Shown here: in pieces, positions 33,389-45,632 of the stretch
How the letters are laid out: every line of letters starts with the position of its first letter
How positions within the stretch are numbered: position 1 is the stretch's first letter
Source: Calendula officinalis
Lineage: Eukaryota > Streptophyta > Magnoliopsida > Asterales > Asteraceae
DNA length: 64,000 nucleotides
NCBI GenBank assembly: GCA_963853835.1
Contig: OY970824.1
Location: forward strand, 873,001 to 937,000
Direction of reading: 5' to 3'
Translations under genes and position numbers: made by a program
Notes under the pieces: model-generated
What the model was told of the DNA's origin: nothing
The model's database searches: none
Seen by the model: the letters and a program-made list of their open reading frames with translations, nothing else

Positions 33389-36161
33389 ATGGCTACGGCG
33401 GGTTTGTATAGAAGAGTTCTTCCATCACCTCCCGCCATTGATTTCGCTTCTTCCGAAGGAAAGGTCTGTTGTTTACTCTACATATTCTACGATATTTATT
33501 AAAATTAGGTGTTTCAGTTTGATGATTTACTACTGTTTTTTCCACAGTAGCTTCTTTTACTCGGTTTAAGTTATTATTTGATCGTGAAAATTGAGATGCA
33601 TTAGGTATTGATTTGATTCTGAATAGGTTGAATGTTGATTAAATTGGGGATCTTACGACGATGATTAAATGATTAATTGACTTAGCGTAATGAAAAGAAG
33701 TAAAAGTTTATAATTTACAAAATCTGAGCTGCATTATGACTTTAAGACATCAAATGGATTAATCTTAATTTAGGTATTTGTATACCTGATTGCATCTAAC
33801 TTCAAGACAAGTGATACAGTTAAATAAGAGATAATAGATTATCTAATTCTGATTCTTCAAATTAATCATTTCGTAAGCAAACATTCAAACATTATTAGTC
33901 TTTGTCTCAGATGTTACTGGTCATCACCCTTATAATCCCATAAAGCAATCTAAATAAGCTCTGAATATTCTGGTCAATGGTGCCTTCTTGACTTATTGAC
34001 CGTATTTTGCTTGCTTGTTTCTTTCAACTAATTACTTATTTTCTGAATTTGCAGCAATTATTCATGGAAGCTATTCAAGGTGGAACCATGGAAGGATTCT
34101 ATAAATTGATATCTTATTTTCAGACACAATCAGAACCTGCATATTGTGGATTAGCAACCCTAGCTATGGTTTTGAATGCACTTTCTATTGATCCAGGGAG
34201 AAAATGGAAAGGTAATTTCTATTTTCTACCCTTGACAATAATTGGTCAACCTCTTGTTTCAACTATCAATGGTCAACCTCATGTTGACTTTGACTTTCAG
34301 GTCCATGGAGATGGTTTGATGAATCTATGCTTGATTGTTGTGAGCCTTTAGAAAAGGTTAAAGCAGAAGGCATTTCTTTTGGGAAAGTGGTGTGTTTGGC
34401 TCATTGTGCAGGAGCCAAAGTTGAAGCTTTTCGGACTAATCAGACTAATATTAATGAATTTAGAAAGCATATTATTACATGTTCAACTTCTGATGGTTGT
34501 CATGTGATCACATCCTATAATAGAGGGACTTTTAAACAGGTCAGTTTCCAATTTCTTGTTTTACAACCTGTTAGACTCGTTCCTTTAGAGCTAAATTTTA
34601 ATTTGACCCGTTTGAGAACCCAAGTCAGCCCGTTTATTTGACCAATCTTTATATTATGATGAAAGTGATTTTTTATATATAAATATTTTAGACGGGTAGC
34701 GGGCACTTTTCACCTATTGGTGGTTATCATGGGGGAAGGGACATGGTGTTAATTTTGGATGTTGCACGTTTTAAGTATCCTCCTCATTGGGTCCCACTTA
34801 CACTTCTGTGGGAAGCAATGGATACCTTTGATGATGCAAGTGGATTTCGTAGAGGGTAAAATAGTAATTATCACTAATCTCTTAGACAAATTACAAATTG
34901 TATGGATTTCTGTTTTTATGGTTATTGTTTTTTTTTTTTTTTTTTTCAAGATTCATGCTATTATCTAGGCTTCATCGTTCACCGGCACTACTTTACACCC
35001 TGGTAAATCTTGTAAGGTGTCAATATGGGCGGGGCGAGTTGGGTAACGGGTCAAATAAAAAATTATAATTTTGTCTGTGTGCAATTTGTTGCAGAGCTGT
35101 AAGCATGAGAGCTGGATTAATATTGCAAAGTATTTAGTTGAAGATGTTCCAACATTATTAAGTTGCAAAGATGTGAACAATGTGAAAGATGTTCTTTCAA
35201 CCGTTTGTACTTCTTTCCCATTAAAGTTTCTTGAATTTATTAAATGGGTTGCAGAAGTCAAACGTAGAGAAGATGGTGGTCAAAGTTTAAGCCCGGAAGA
35301 GAAAGATAGGCTTGCTAATAAAGTATGTCATAAACTTTAAACTAGAGGTGGTCAAATGGGCGGGTCACGGGTCGGGTTTAGGTCCCGTTTGACTTTTATT
35401 ACTGTTATTGTTATTATTATTATTATTATTATTAACATAAACTTTTCAAACATTATTCCATATGTAGGAATTGATTCTGCAACAAGTACAAGAAACTCAT
35501 CTATATAAACACGTAACCGACTTCCTGTTTTCCGGGAACTCATGTTTATGTAAAGAATCTTGTCTGACCGAAATACCCGTTACAGCAGTTTCAGGGAAAG
35601 TAATTAATGGAACTGGTGTGCAACAAGTGGATGTTCTTGTTCCTTGTTGTTCTAGAAGCTTGAGTGATTCCAATAATCTTGGAAAGCATCCTGCAAGTAA
35701 TGATGTTTTAACCGTGCTTTTATTGGCGTTACCACCAGAAACATGGTTCGGTGTAAAAAATGAGAAATTATTAGAGGATATTAAAACCCTTGTTTCGATA
35801 GTTAACATCCCTACTTTGCTTCAAGAAGAGGTATCATCGCATATTCACATACATATGTTTTTTGTATATAATCATCAGAGGTTGCGAAATGGGCCGGTCG
35901 GGTTTGGTATGGGTCAAAATGGATAAGAATGACACTTTGCCTCACTTATGATCTGTTAGAAATAAACATAACTAAATTAACTACTAATTCATAAGTAAAT
36001 GAGTCAAAATTAGCACTCTAAATTAATCCTGAAAATTCATTTCTAATATAAATACAAAATCTACAATACAGATTATGCACTTGCGTGGTCAACTTTATAT
36101 TCTCAAGCGATGCAAGGATGAGGAGATGGAGGAAGATTTTGGGGCACCCTTTTTAGCATAG
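33389..36161 (+). CDS. PCS1: Phytochelatin synthase (glutathione gamma-glutamylcysteinyltransferase)
   Basis: A cytosolic enzyme that joins gamma-Glu-Cys units from glutathione into phytochelatins when activated by cadmium and other metals. Eight exons: 33389-33463, 34055-34211, 34301-34539, 34692-34855, 34951-35002, 35095-35322, 35468-35830, 36072-36161; 455 residues. The papain-like triad falls at C56 (SEPAYCGLATLAMVLNAL), H162 (TGSGHFSPIGGY) and D180 (LILDVARFKYPPHW), the same numbers as known for plant PCS1. The C-terminal metal-sensing half keeps paired cysteines (CLCKESC, VPCC) and the LPTLLQEE..LRGQL end, but is about 30 residues shorter than Arabidopsis PCS1. Intron 1 is about 590 bp; intron 4 has a long T run (34928-34946) and intron 6 a (TTA)n microsatellite. 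Confidence 0.96.
35399..35433. repeat. (TTA)n microsatellite in PCS intron 6
   Basis: About ten TTA/ATT units, one interrupted by G. Confidence 0.85.
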
Positions 36162-36302
36162 TTTTCCATAAATGCCCCTTGACATTAACATCAGATGCAA
36201 CAAAGGTCAACTTTTTATGTTGACTAAATGGGCTATGGTAAACTTGTGAACCGTTAAAGACGTTCTCTAGAAGATATATTGACCAAAACTGGTTCCAGTA
36301 TA

Positions 36303-36540
36303 TCTTAATATAATAATAATAATTAGGGAAATCTTATTTAAGGTGCTTATAAGCTTAAACGACAAACGTCGTATATAAAGAAGTTTTATTTCGTCTTTAA
36401 GTTTTTTTTTATTGGATTATTCATGTATAACAAAATATTTAGTTATCATTTAAACAATAATTGACTATATGATGAATACGTTATTCGGATTGTTATGGAT
36501 TCGAAGCATGCCCACCCAATCGGGCGGGTTTTGAAACTAG
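36303..36540 (+). mobile_element. Small non-autonomous Helitron (238 bp)
   Basis: It begins TCTTAATATAATAATAATAA after an A (36302) and ends with a GC-rich hairpin (GCCCACCC aatc GGGCGGGT, 36510-36529), then TTTTGAAA and CTAG (36537-36540), followed by T. The TC start, hairpin, CTAG end and A|T insertion point are all Helitron hallmarks. It lies 141 bp past the PCS stop codon. No coding capacity. Confidence 0.7.
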
Positions 36541-37508
36541 TTAGCTTATATAAGCATAAATACGCTTACAAATTTATGCTTATATAAGCTAATAAGATTA
36601 TAATCACATAAGATAAACTTTCCTAAACAACCCCTGATATGGTGGATAGTTTTTGCATTATAGATTGAACTGCAATATAGTAAATAAACGTTAGTTAGTT
36701 AGTAACTGAACTGAATGTATCATTTAACCGGTTAACTGTAGTCGGTTAATTGAAATACGGATTAACCATCCATAAACACCCTTGGCTATACACGTCTCTC
36801 TCAAAGGACAGCATGACCTCCTTTATGCTTAAATAGAAAAAGTATAGGAAACAGAAGTTAAATTGATTATATGCAAAAGAGACAAACGAATTGTTTGAAT
36901 GATGTATAAATCACCACGCCTCCATTAAGAAAAAAACCCACCTAACATTATATGGTTACATTAATGAATATGTCAGGTATTAATTAGTTACATATTGCTT
37001 TTTCAGATGACAATTTCAACATTAACTCATGTTTGTTGGATTATTTCCTACTCACAATCATGTAAAATACGAATAGATATTTATATTAATTAATCACATG
37101 TCTATAAACAGTTGTAATCAAGCAAAAGATTAAGTTTGATGCGTTTTATATCGCTTTATGTAACTCACATTGAATCACTTTTATAATTTGGATTCTTAGA
37201 TCCCTCTCAACATTATCATCATTTTTCCAACGTCATTTTTGTCACATCAATATATATTAACTGATACACTGACTGACACGACACTTCAAATAACGTATCT
37301 TGACTTCTTTGTCACTTAATTCTACACACACATACATATATACACACAAACACTTCGTTGCTTAACCACCATTTCAACCGATGCGAGAAAGAGAAGAGGA
37401 TGCGCCAACCGTGTTACTTAAGTGACACCCGTGAGTTTAAAATTGACGAATCGGTTGGCAATTGGCACGCCTCTTATATATCAAAATCACTGTATAATTT
37501 AAAAAGTA
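36541..37508. other. Intergenic, nothing recognised
   Basis: AT-rich; only short chance frames. Confidence 0.35.
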
Positions 37509-37706
37509 TTCCCTCCGTACCAAAATTATTGTCCATTAGGAAAAAAAACACACACATTTTAAGAAAATTATATTAATTACGTTTTGTCACTAATCAAAAT
37601 TTTTCCTCCTTAATTTATTTATGATTAGTTGAAAGTTAAAAGGTAGATAATTAATTTGGGATATATCAAAATACAAAGATTGACAATAAAATTAGTTCGG
37701 AAGGAA
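37509..37706. mobile_element. Tc1/mariner-type MITE (198 bp)
   Basis: The left end TTCCCTCCGTACCAAAATTA and the inverted right end TTCCTTCCGAACTAATTTTA pair, with TA on both flanks. It lies about 265 bp upstream of the alcohol oxidase start codon. Confidence 0.7.
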
Positions 37707-37970
37707 TAATGATAATAATAAAAACATAACTAATTGACCCCACCTCACCCACCCCCCTATAAAATCAGCTCATTTATATCATTATCTTGCATTGCCCAAA
37801 AGAATACGGATGAGATAGGCCCATGAAAAGCGGTATTTCCTTGTAAATATTATCTATATCCATGTATAAATATAAACAACAAGATACTAATAACAAACTC
37901 TATATCTATATATTATACGAAGTATATATTTTCTGATTCTTATTTCGACAAAGTAGCAAATAACTTAACA

Positions 37971-40900
37971 ATGGCGGATGAGCGAAGAAACAACCATCAT
38001 CCATTGTTGAGTGGAGGAAGAAGTGATAACAAGTACAGCCATGGTTTCTCATCATCTCAGATCCAATCATTAGCTGCCATCTGTCAAGCTTTCATTCCTC
38101 CCGTTACTCAACCTTCAAACTCTAACGATTCTATTCGTTCGTTCTATGCTGCTTCTGGGTCTCAATCTCCTGTTCCTCATGAGGTTCAAATTTCTGTTCC
38201 CTTCAATTCTCTTTACAATTTGTTTTTTTTAATTTTGATTTTGTTTAGTTAATCATGAATTTGAATTGGTCAGATTAGTATTATTACCTACTTCGTTTGT
38301 TTGTTTGAATTCGAAGTAACAGTTGAGGAAAATACATGAAAATAGTAAAAAGAAAAAAGAAAATCACACTTTTAATAGTAATTCTGTAGTCACATGATAA
38401 AAACATTTACTCATTTAATGTTTAAATGTTTCATTTAATGTATCGCTAGGCACATGAACTAACAATAGGAATAAGAGAACTTCGTCATATTTTTAAAACG
38501 GTATTGCTAATCAGGGTCTCGTGGACATACGAATAACGAGTGTTTAATAAATCAAAATTTCCTTAGTTAGAGTAAAATTATATTTATGAGTCATTAATAC
38601 TTTTGTGTTATACGGATTTTACCCTTACCTTAACTGAAAATTAAGGTTTTTGATCAACTAAATGCAGGGGCATAAAAAATATTTAACTTAACTATGATTT
38701 GTCCCTCATGCACATATTAGAAAATTCCTTTTAAAAATTGGGAGACTTAATATTTATAATTTTAATATAAATTATTTTCGTTTTCGTTTGGTTATGATTT
38801 TGTGTTTAATCTTTATCGGTGTAAGTTTAATTTGTTTTTTTTCTTGCATTTTTAATATATAATCTTAGGTGATTCTTAAAGTTTACGTAATAAAACTGAA
38901 ATTAGTAAAAAACACTTAAAAAGTAACCATCACTAAGAACTTCAAATCGAAAAAGTTACCTTTGCTTAGACAATTTTAAATGGAAAAGAATATATTTCCG
39001 GCAGGCCATAATTTTGTTTAGATGTTGATTTACACCAAACTAACATTAACATCAAATTTATAAAGCAACTTTCAATTAGACTTGTCTAAATCGATACTGA
39101 ATCACGTGAATGATAACGACTTCTATTGAAGTTATCAATTCGACGGGCTCATTATTCTTAATCTATTGGAGATGTATTAATCAATTTATCGATAATGTTA
39201 CTCAATTATAAGATTATGTTTGTCTGTCTAACTATAATAATTAATGGATCTTAAATTAGGCCATCGGGAAACTTTATTACAAAAGAACAATATTGCTTGC
39301 GTATATTTAGTTTTGAGTAGATATATATATAAGGTTTTGATAATGACATCTCTAAGCACTAAGAAATAATATTCCCTTTTGAAAATTAATAATTAACTAA
39401 AGTAACTCATGTTTATCTTTATTAGTCAAATTTCTTCCATATTTATAGGAGTTTTAAATTACTCGTGTAATTAATTCAACTAAAAATTTCCTTTTTAAAA
39501 TGGAATATTCTTTCTTAGTGAGTCCTTATCAAAACTTATATATTAATTAGGAAAAATGCTAATAATTATCCTTATGGCATTGTTTAAGAAAAAATTATTG
39601 TGTAAAAATATTTTTCAATAACTAAAAAAATGTTAATAACCACAAAAAAACACACCACCTAATACCTACGGTTAGCAAATCCCTATATATTATATATGTT
39701 GTTTTGCACGGTTATATTGTTATTAATAATATATTTTAAATATTCTTAAAAAATCAATTTAAAGGAAAAGTAAATATGAAGGCCAAATTCATTCTTGATA
39801 ATTAGTTTTCGATTTCATTGACTATATTGTAATTACATATTTACAATCTTTGTTAAATATTTATATCGAGGGTAGTTACAAGCACGACATATTTCGATAC
39901 GCATTTTGATGTAATTAAACTATTGATTGTAACGTAAATGTAACATCACGATAATTGTGTGTTTCTCATAACTTAAGAATAGTAAGTTAGTAACAAAAAA
40001 TAAAACCATGAGTTGGTTATGAACAAATAATCAAATAAATTGGGAAATGATTTTAAAATTAATAAGCTAAGATAAACCGATAAGGTGTTTAGATATTTTA
40101 CGGGTTCGATCTCTTGGCCAAGGGAAGAATAAGAAATGCCCACTGCAACGGTGAAGTTACATAGTACTTCATAAGTAAAGCGCAACTACTCGGATAGTCT
40201 GTTATAAACAGAAATACGTCTAAAAATAAAATAAAATAGATAGCTAGTAGTTAAAATATGTAATAGATGTATCTAACCTTTGACATATTCGGTATTCCTA
40301 CACCCTTAATCATCAATTCGGAGCATAATGGTTTGTTACACGTTAGACAATTATTTGATAACTAGATTTATTATTGGGAATATGATTATTAGTAAATTAT
40401 CAGAAAATGTAGCTAACCATATACGGAGTATAACTTTCTGTTATATGCATTATACTATGGGTATTACATTTTAATTTAATAAACTTCCAAAAATCACCTT
40501 GGATCCAATTAACTTTGATATTACTGTATTATAATTTTTGGCTGATAAAATGCTGTTTTGTGTTAGGTTGCAGAGAGAATGGTGAAGAGATACCCACGAG
40601 AAGCAATGTTCTTGTTGAAATTTGTTTTGATGCTACTTTCCACAAAGTTGGGAACCCTTTTGATCTGCGGGTTTGTTTGTTTTGACAACAAATGGCCGTT
40701 TATTAACAGTGTTTCAGATTTGGGTTTGAAAAAAAGAGAGAAAATTCTTCAAAAATGGTCAAATACTCACTCATCTCTCATTCCTATAAGAGTTGTTTTC
40801 ATGATGGTCAAACTTATGTGCTTCTACATATTCTTCTCTTTGGTAAGTTACTAAAAAAAAAAAGAATAAAATGCATTTTAATACCTAAATTTTAATACCT

Positions 40901-43257
40901 AAATTTGGCTGATTAAATTATTTACTATTCTGCAGTTCTGAACTATTAAATATGCAACATTATACTGTGTACATAGAAAAATTATCAATTTAGTACCCTT
41001 TCTCATTAATTGGTTGCATTTTCTTACATGAATCACATGAATTATAACTGAATCACGTGAGAAAACAAGAGTAAATTAATGAGAAATTGAATATTTTGCC
41101 AAATATATGGTAGCATAGTATAAAAATATATTTTGGGCTAGAAAAATGCATTGCAATATTCTTTTTTTACTTATTGTTGCAACATATTCTTTTTTATCCA
41201 TTTAATGCAAAAGAATGGTAAGTATGTTACATAAAGTATGCAAAATGGATGAATCGAGTGGGTTTGGGTAGCGGGTCAAAATAGGCCAATTATGAAAATG
41301 GGTAAAATGAATTCAGGTCAAACCACTAGTTTTCTGTTCTAATATAAACCATGTTAATCCCACTTTGACCCACTTCAAATAGGAGCCCATACTCACCAAA
41401 AATCTTGACCATACATATGTCGTATTCAATTTTTTTAATATTTGCAATGACTTTATAATTGTCAACTCGAGATTAACGTTTTCTTATTATTTCTTGTTTT
41501 AGACCGATGAAAAAGCAAATAACCCGTCATGGGAAGCAATCGGGTACCATGTCGAACCAACAAATGATGATTCGGTCAAACCACGAAAAGAGAGACCGCT
41601 TGATAAAGGTGTGGTGGAAACCGAAAAGGCAAGTGATGCAACATTCATGTCATTAGTGAAAAACAAAGGTCTTGAAGTTGAATATGATGAGGACGGGTTT
41701 TACAACATCAAATGTGATGTTGTGATAATCGGGTCGGGTTGTGGCGGCGGTGTGGCGGCAGCGGTTCTTGCAAGTTCCGGCCACAAAGTGGTGGTGATTG
41801 AAAAAGGTCATTATTATACCCCTGAAGATTACTCGCTTCTCGAAGGGCCATCAATGAATGAATTATACGAAAATGGTGGAATATTATCAACTTTAGATGG
41901 GAAAATCACGATTTTAGCCGGATCAACGGTTGGTGGTGGTTCTGCCGTGAACTGGTCTGCCGCCATAAAGACGCCGGAAGATGTTCTTGAGAATTGGGCT
42001 GTGGATAAAAAGATTCCAATGTTTGGAACATCCGATTACCAATCGGCTATGGAAGTTGTATGCGAAAGAATCGGTGTTACAAAGAATTGTAAAAAGGAAG
42101 GATTTCAGAACAAGATACTTAGACACGGGTGTGAGAATCTCGGGTTGACAGTCGATTCAATTCCACAAAACGCATCTGAAAATCATTATTGTGGTTCGTG
42201 TTGTTACGGATGTAAAACCGGTGACAAAAAAGGTATTGATTCTACTTGGCTTGTAGACGCGGTGGATAACCGTGCGGTGATCTTCACTGGTTGCAAAGCC
42301 GAAAGGCTCGTGTTTGAAGAAACCAACGGCGGGGGCCACCACCGGAAAAGATGCCGAGGTGTGATTGCCACCGCCGGAAGTAAAACCATCACAAGAAAAC
42401 TCCGGTTTGAGGCACGAGTGACAATTGCCGCCGGTGGTTCCCTCTCAACACCGCCGTTGTTGGTTTCAAGTGGGCTCACGAACCGCCACATAGGGCGGAA
42501 CCTACACCTTCACCCTGTGTTACTCGCATGGGGTTACTTCCCGGCGGTTGGAACTGTAATTCCAACTGACGGGAAGTGTTACGAGGGAGGAATAATTACC
42601 TCCCTCCATAAAGTCAAATCACCCGGAGAATCATCAAACCGTGCGATCATAGAAGTCGCTTCAATGGGACCCGCATCATTCGCGTCATTATTTCCATGGA
42701 TTTCGGGAGCCGACATGAAGGACACAATGGTCAAATACCCAAGAATCACAAAACTCTTCTCATTAGTAAGAGACCAAAGCTCGGGTGAAGTTTTACAAGA
42801 CCGAAGAATCACCTACCGATTCAACGAAACCGACAAACAAAACCTTAAAATTGGTTTACGACAAGCGTTAAGGATCCTAGTTTCTGCCGGAGCTGAAGAA
42901 GTCGGAACATTCCGGAACGACGGTCAACGGATAAAATGTGGTGGCATTAAAACATCCGATTTGGAGGAGTTTCTCGACACCGTGGCGGCAGATGGCGGCC
43001 CAAAATCACAAGGTGAAAAATGGACATTGTATTGTTCGGCACACCAAATGGGTAGTTGTAGAATGGGTTGTAATGAAGAAGAAGGTGGTGTTGATATCAA
43101 CGGAGAAAGTTGGGAAGCAAAAGGGTTGTTTGTTTGTGACGGCAGTTTATTACCGACAGCTGTCGGTGTAAATCCCATGATTACTATCGAGTCAACGGCT
43201 TATTGTGTATCAAAGAAAATAGGTCAAGCATTGGAGGAAGGAAAGTTTTGTGACTGA
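37971..43257 (+). CDS. FAO: Long-chain fatty alcohol oxidase, GMC oxidoreductase family
   Basis: A membrane-bound flavoenzyme that oxidises long-chain fatty alcohols to aldehydes, producing H2O2. Three exons: 37971-38183, 40567-40842, 41503-43257; 747 residues, the usual plant FAO length. The N-terminus is hydrophilic; hydrophobic helices LLKFVLMLLSTKLGTLLICG and VVFMMVKLMCFYIFFSL lie at about residues 80-163. The FAD-binding VVIIGSGCGGGVAAAVLASS starts near 235, and the GMC-specific GSTVGGGSAVNW and C-terminal HQMGSCRMG and VNPMITIEST (catalytic His near residue 677) are present. Intron 1 is unusually long for this window (2.4 kb). Intron 2 holds a decayed MITE. The frame is intact. Which FAO paralogue it is cannot be told. 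Confidence 0.94.
38184..40566 (+). other. Long intron 1 of the alcohol oxidase gene
   Basis: About 2.4 kb of AT-rich DNA. No nested gene is visible. At 40095-40135 'gggttcgatctcttgg' resembles a pol III B box and could be a SINE remnant; not established. Confidence 0.5.
40866..41145. repeat. Degenerate copy of the GLTP-intron MITE, in FAO intron 2
   Basis: Left words 'aaaatgcattttaatacctaaa' and right words 'tttgggctagaaaaatgcatt', plus an internal 'atcaatttagtacccttt' and 'catgaatcacatgaattataac..cacgtgagaaaa', correspond to the elements at 24472 and 43512. The ends are eroded. Confidence 0.5.
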
Positions 43258-43360
43258 TTGGAAATCGCAAGTTTCGTTTATATTGTATTAAATATTAAAT
43301 ATATGAAATTATATATAACATTCGGTACATATATTAGTTTTAATACAGACTAAACGGTGA

Positions 43361-45007
43361 TTATGAATATAATTTTGCATCTTTCATCCATGAAGGTTTT
43401 TTGGCTTTATAGTAAAAATGTGCAATCATTTGCACCAACTCATCTGCTGTTCGAATATCTGCAAATCACATGGGCAAAATCAATGAATCATAATTAGATG
43501 ATTTATTTAAAGGTCGAAATACATTTTAGTCACTTGAACTTGACAAAATGATCAATATACATTACACAGTAGTACCATGACTCATTAATTTGATCGCTTT
43601 TTTTTGTTTGATTTACTTTCATCGGACCTTTTGACGAATAAAAAAACATACGTTCATCTCGCTATATTGATATTAGAAGCAAATAACGTGAGAAAATAAG
43701 ACCAATGTAGTGAATTAGGGTATTAAATCGACCATTTTGTCAAGTTTAAGGTACCATGCTATATAATTAATACCTAATCAGCCAAGTTCAAAGTAGTAAA
43801 ATGCATTTTAGCCTTATTTAACAAACAAGAACTTACTTGGTTCCCTGTAAATGATTCTATTTCCTCGTAAAAACAAGATTTGCGGGCATTCCCGAATTTG
43901 AAGTGCATACGCGAGGTCCGTCTCAATGTTCATATCGAGCTTCACAGTCTGCATTATAACCATATCTAACAAGTTAACTATTTATAATATCCAAAAAAGG
44001 GACAAAATGTGTCTGCAGTTCGACCCGACCCATTTTGACCCGCTACCCAACTTGTTCAACCCGGCCCAGACCCAGTACCCACCCACTCGTTTTACTCAAA
44101 TTGGCCCGTTATGTTTTTATCATACCCGAGGTGGTAGCCGATCTTTTGCATTCCAGTACACCTTAGCAGCCTTCTCTAATTCCTTTAAGGCCCGCCAATT
44201 TTCGCTTGCCCTGTATTTACCCAAACATTTTAGTATTTACCCATTCTATTAATTGAGGTTTAGATCTTCAAAACAATAATCATATGCTCAAAATTAAGAA
44301 AAAAAAACTAACCGATTGTAACGTTCAAAAACAAGTACGATTAAGGGACTAGGATGAAAAGCAAAACTTTCCCATTCCAAACAATTAATCTCCTTAACTA
44401 GATTGTCATCCAATTCACCTTCCCAATCAATCTCAACACCATCTTCCCCGATCACATTCTTAATCGGATGCTTTTCAAAATACTCAGAAGCCCTAATTCC
44501 CCACCCAATTTCAGCATCCACCGGCCAATTTGGATCATCTTCTTCCACCACCATTCCCTTCTTCTTCTTCTTATCATCATCATCATCATGATGTTCTTGA
44601 GCTTTTGCCCTAATTACATCTTCTTTTCCTTCGAAAGCCTCTGAATTTTGCTCGCGAATAGCTGCAAATGTTTCTTCTAATGAACTCCGCATGAGATCTT
44701 CAACCGCAGCTGCTTCACTTCTTCTGCCGCGTCTAGGTTTTTTAGGAATTGTTGTGGGGAAGGGCTTTTGTTCTTCATTTTTTGGATTTTCGGTGGTTTT
44801 AGGGTCTAATTTTCTTCTAGGTTTGGTGGATTTTTGGGGCTTCTTATCGTCTTCAGAGCTTAAATTGGAATCTTTTGAAACTGCAAGTAAAATCCGACGA
44901 TGAGGGATGATATTAATCTTTGGGATTGAAACAGGGTAATGAATAGCTTTGCTGTGAGCAGATATTTGGGGGAGACAGTGAAAATGGATGTTAGGGTTTA
45001 AGGCCAT
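43361..45007 (-). CDS. MRL7: Plastid thioredoxin-fold protein, MRL7/ECB1-like
   Basis: Known members (MRL7, also ECB1/SVR4) sit in chloroplast nucleoids and are needed for plastid gene expression and early chloroplast development. Four exons: 44313-45007, 44126-44210, 43837-43948, 43361-43458; 329 residues. The N-terminus is a Ser/basic transit-peptide-like region, followed by a Lys/Pro-rich stretch and an acidic run (HHDDDDDKKKKK). The conserved part begins WPVDAEIGWGIRASEYFEKH, includes EINCLEWESFAFHPSPLIVL and NIETDLAYALQIRECPQILF, and ends with RTADELVQMIAHFYYKAKKP. The thioredoxin-like fold lacks a CxxC active site. MRL7 versus its paralogue MRL7-L is not settled. Confidence 0.88.
43512..43813. 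mobile_element. Mutator-type MITE in MRL7 intron 3
   Basis: The left end GGTCGAAATACATTTTAGTC and the inverted right end GGCTAAAATGCATTTTACTA pair over about 30 bp. The flanks TTATTTAAA and TTATTTAAC are a 9-bp target duplication with one mismatch. Same family as 24472-24781. Confidence 0.75.
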
Positions 45008-45632
45008 TTTTAGGGTTCTATCATTCTATGAATGAGGACCAAAATTTTAGCTTTATGTTTGACAGGTAGACAAACTCAATTTTGGTCCATAATTATCTTT
45101 TATTTTTTCTTTTATTATGAAGAACAGTTTATGAAGGATTTTGCTATTTTTAACTAGATTTTTCGTGTTAGTAAAATTTAGTCATGTAATTTAATCATTA
45201 TCTCAGCTGGACAGCTGATAATAATCTCAAGAAAACATTAAAATCAGTGGTCCTTGTATGCATAATAAGTAGTCTTGTATGCAAAATTTTCATATATAAA
45301 TTATCTACTTTATCTACATTAGTGATTAATTAAATGAAAGCAATACACAAAGGTGGATCAAGGTGACCTAGTGGTTTTTGTTTTTTGTCGAGAAGTGTTG
45401 CCCACATCAACACATGACATCTTGGCATGGAATTTTCATATATTATCATCAAATTTTACTTTTATTATTAGATATTATTACCTTAATCTAAATAACATCT
45501 TCAATTTTAATATATTTTGTTATAACTTAATAAGATAAGATTCTTTATTAAGACAAACGCAAAAATTGTAGATTGTAATACAAAATTACAATATTAAATT
45601 ATGAAATAATAATAAAAAAAAGTAAAATTATA
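45008..45632. other. MRL7 promoter and spacer
   Basis: No gene. At 45350-45375 'ggatcaaggtgacctagtgg' resembles a SINE A-box head without a B box; not counted as an element. Confidence 0.4.

Noticed and set aside
41708..43178. Antisense frames within the alcohol oxidase gene
   Set aside because: Shadows of a GC-richer coding exon; no similarity or splice support.
44294..44312. Read-through end of MRL7 exon 1
   Set aside because: A GT donor at 44312-44311 and three further exons restore the conserved C-terminus.
45350..45420. A second SINE
   Set aside because: An A-box-like word is present but no B box, tail or target duplication.
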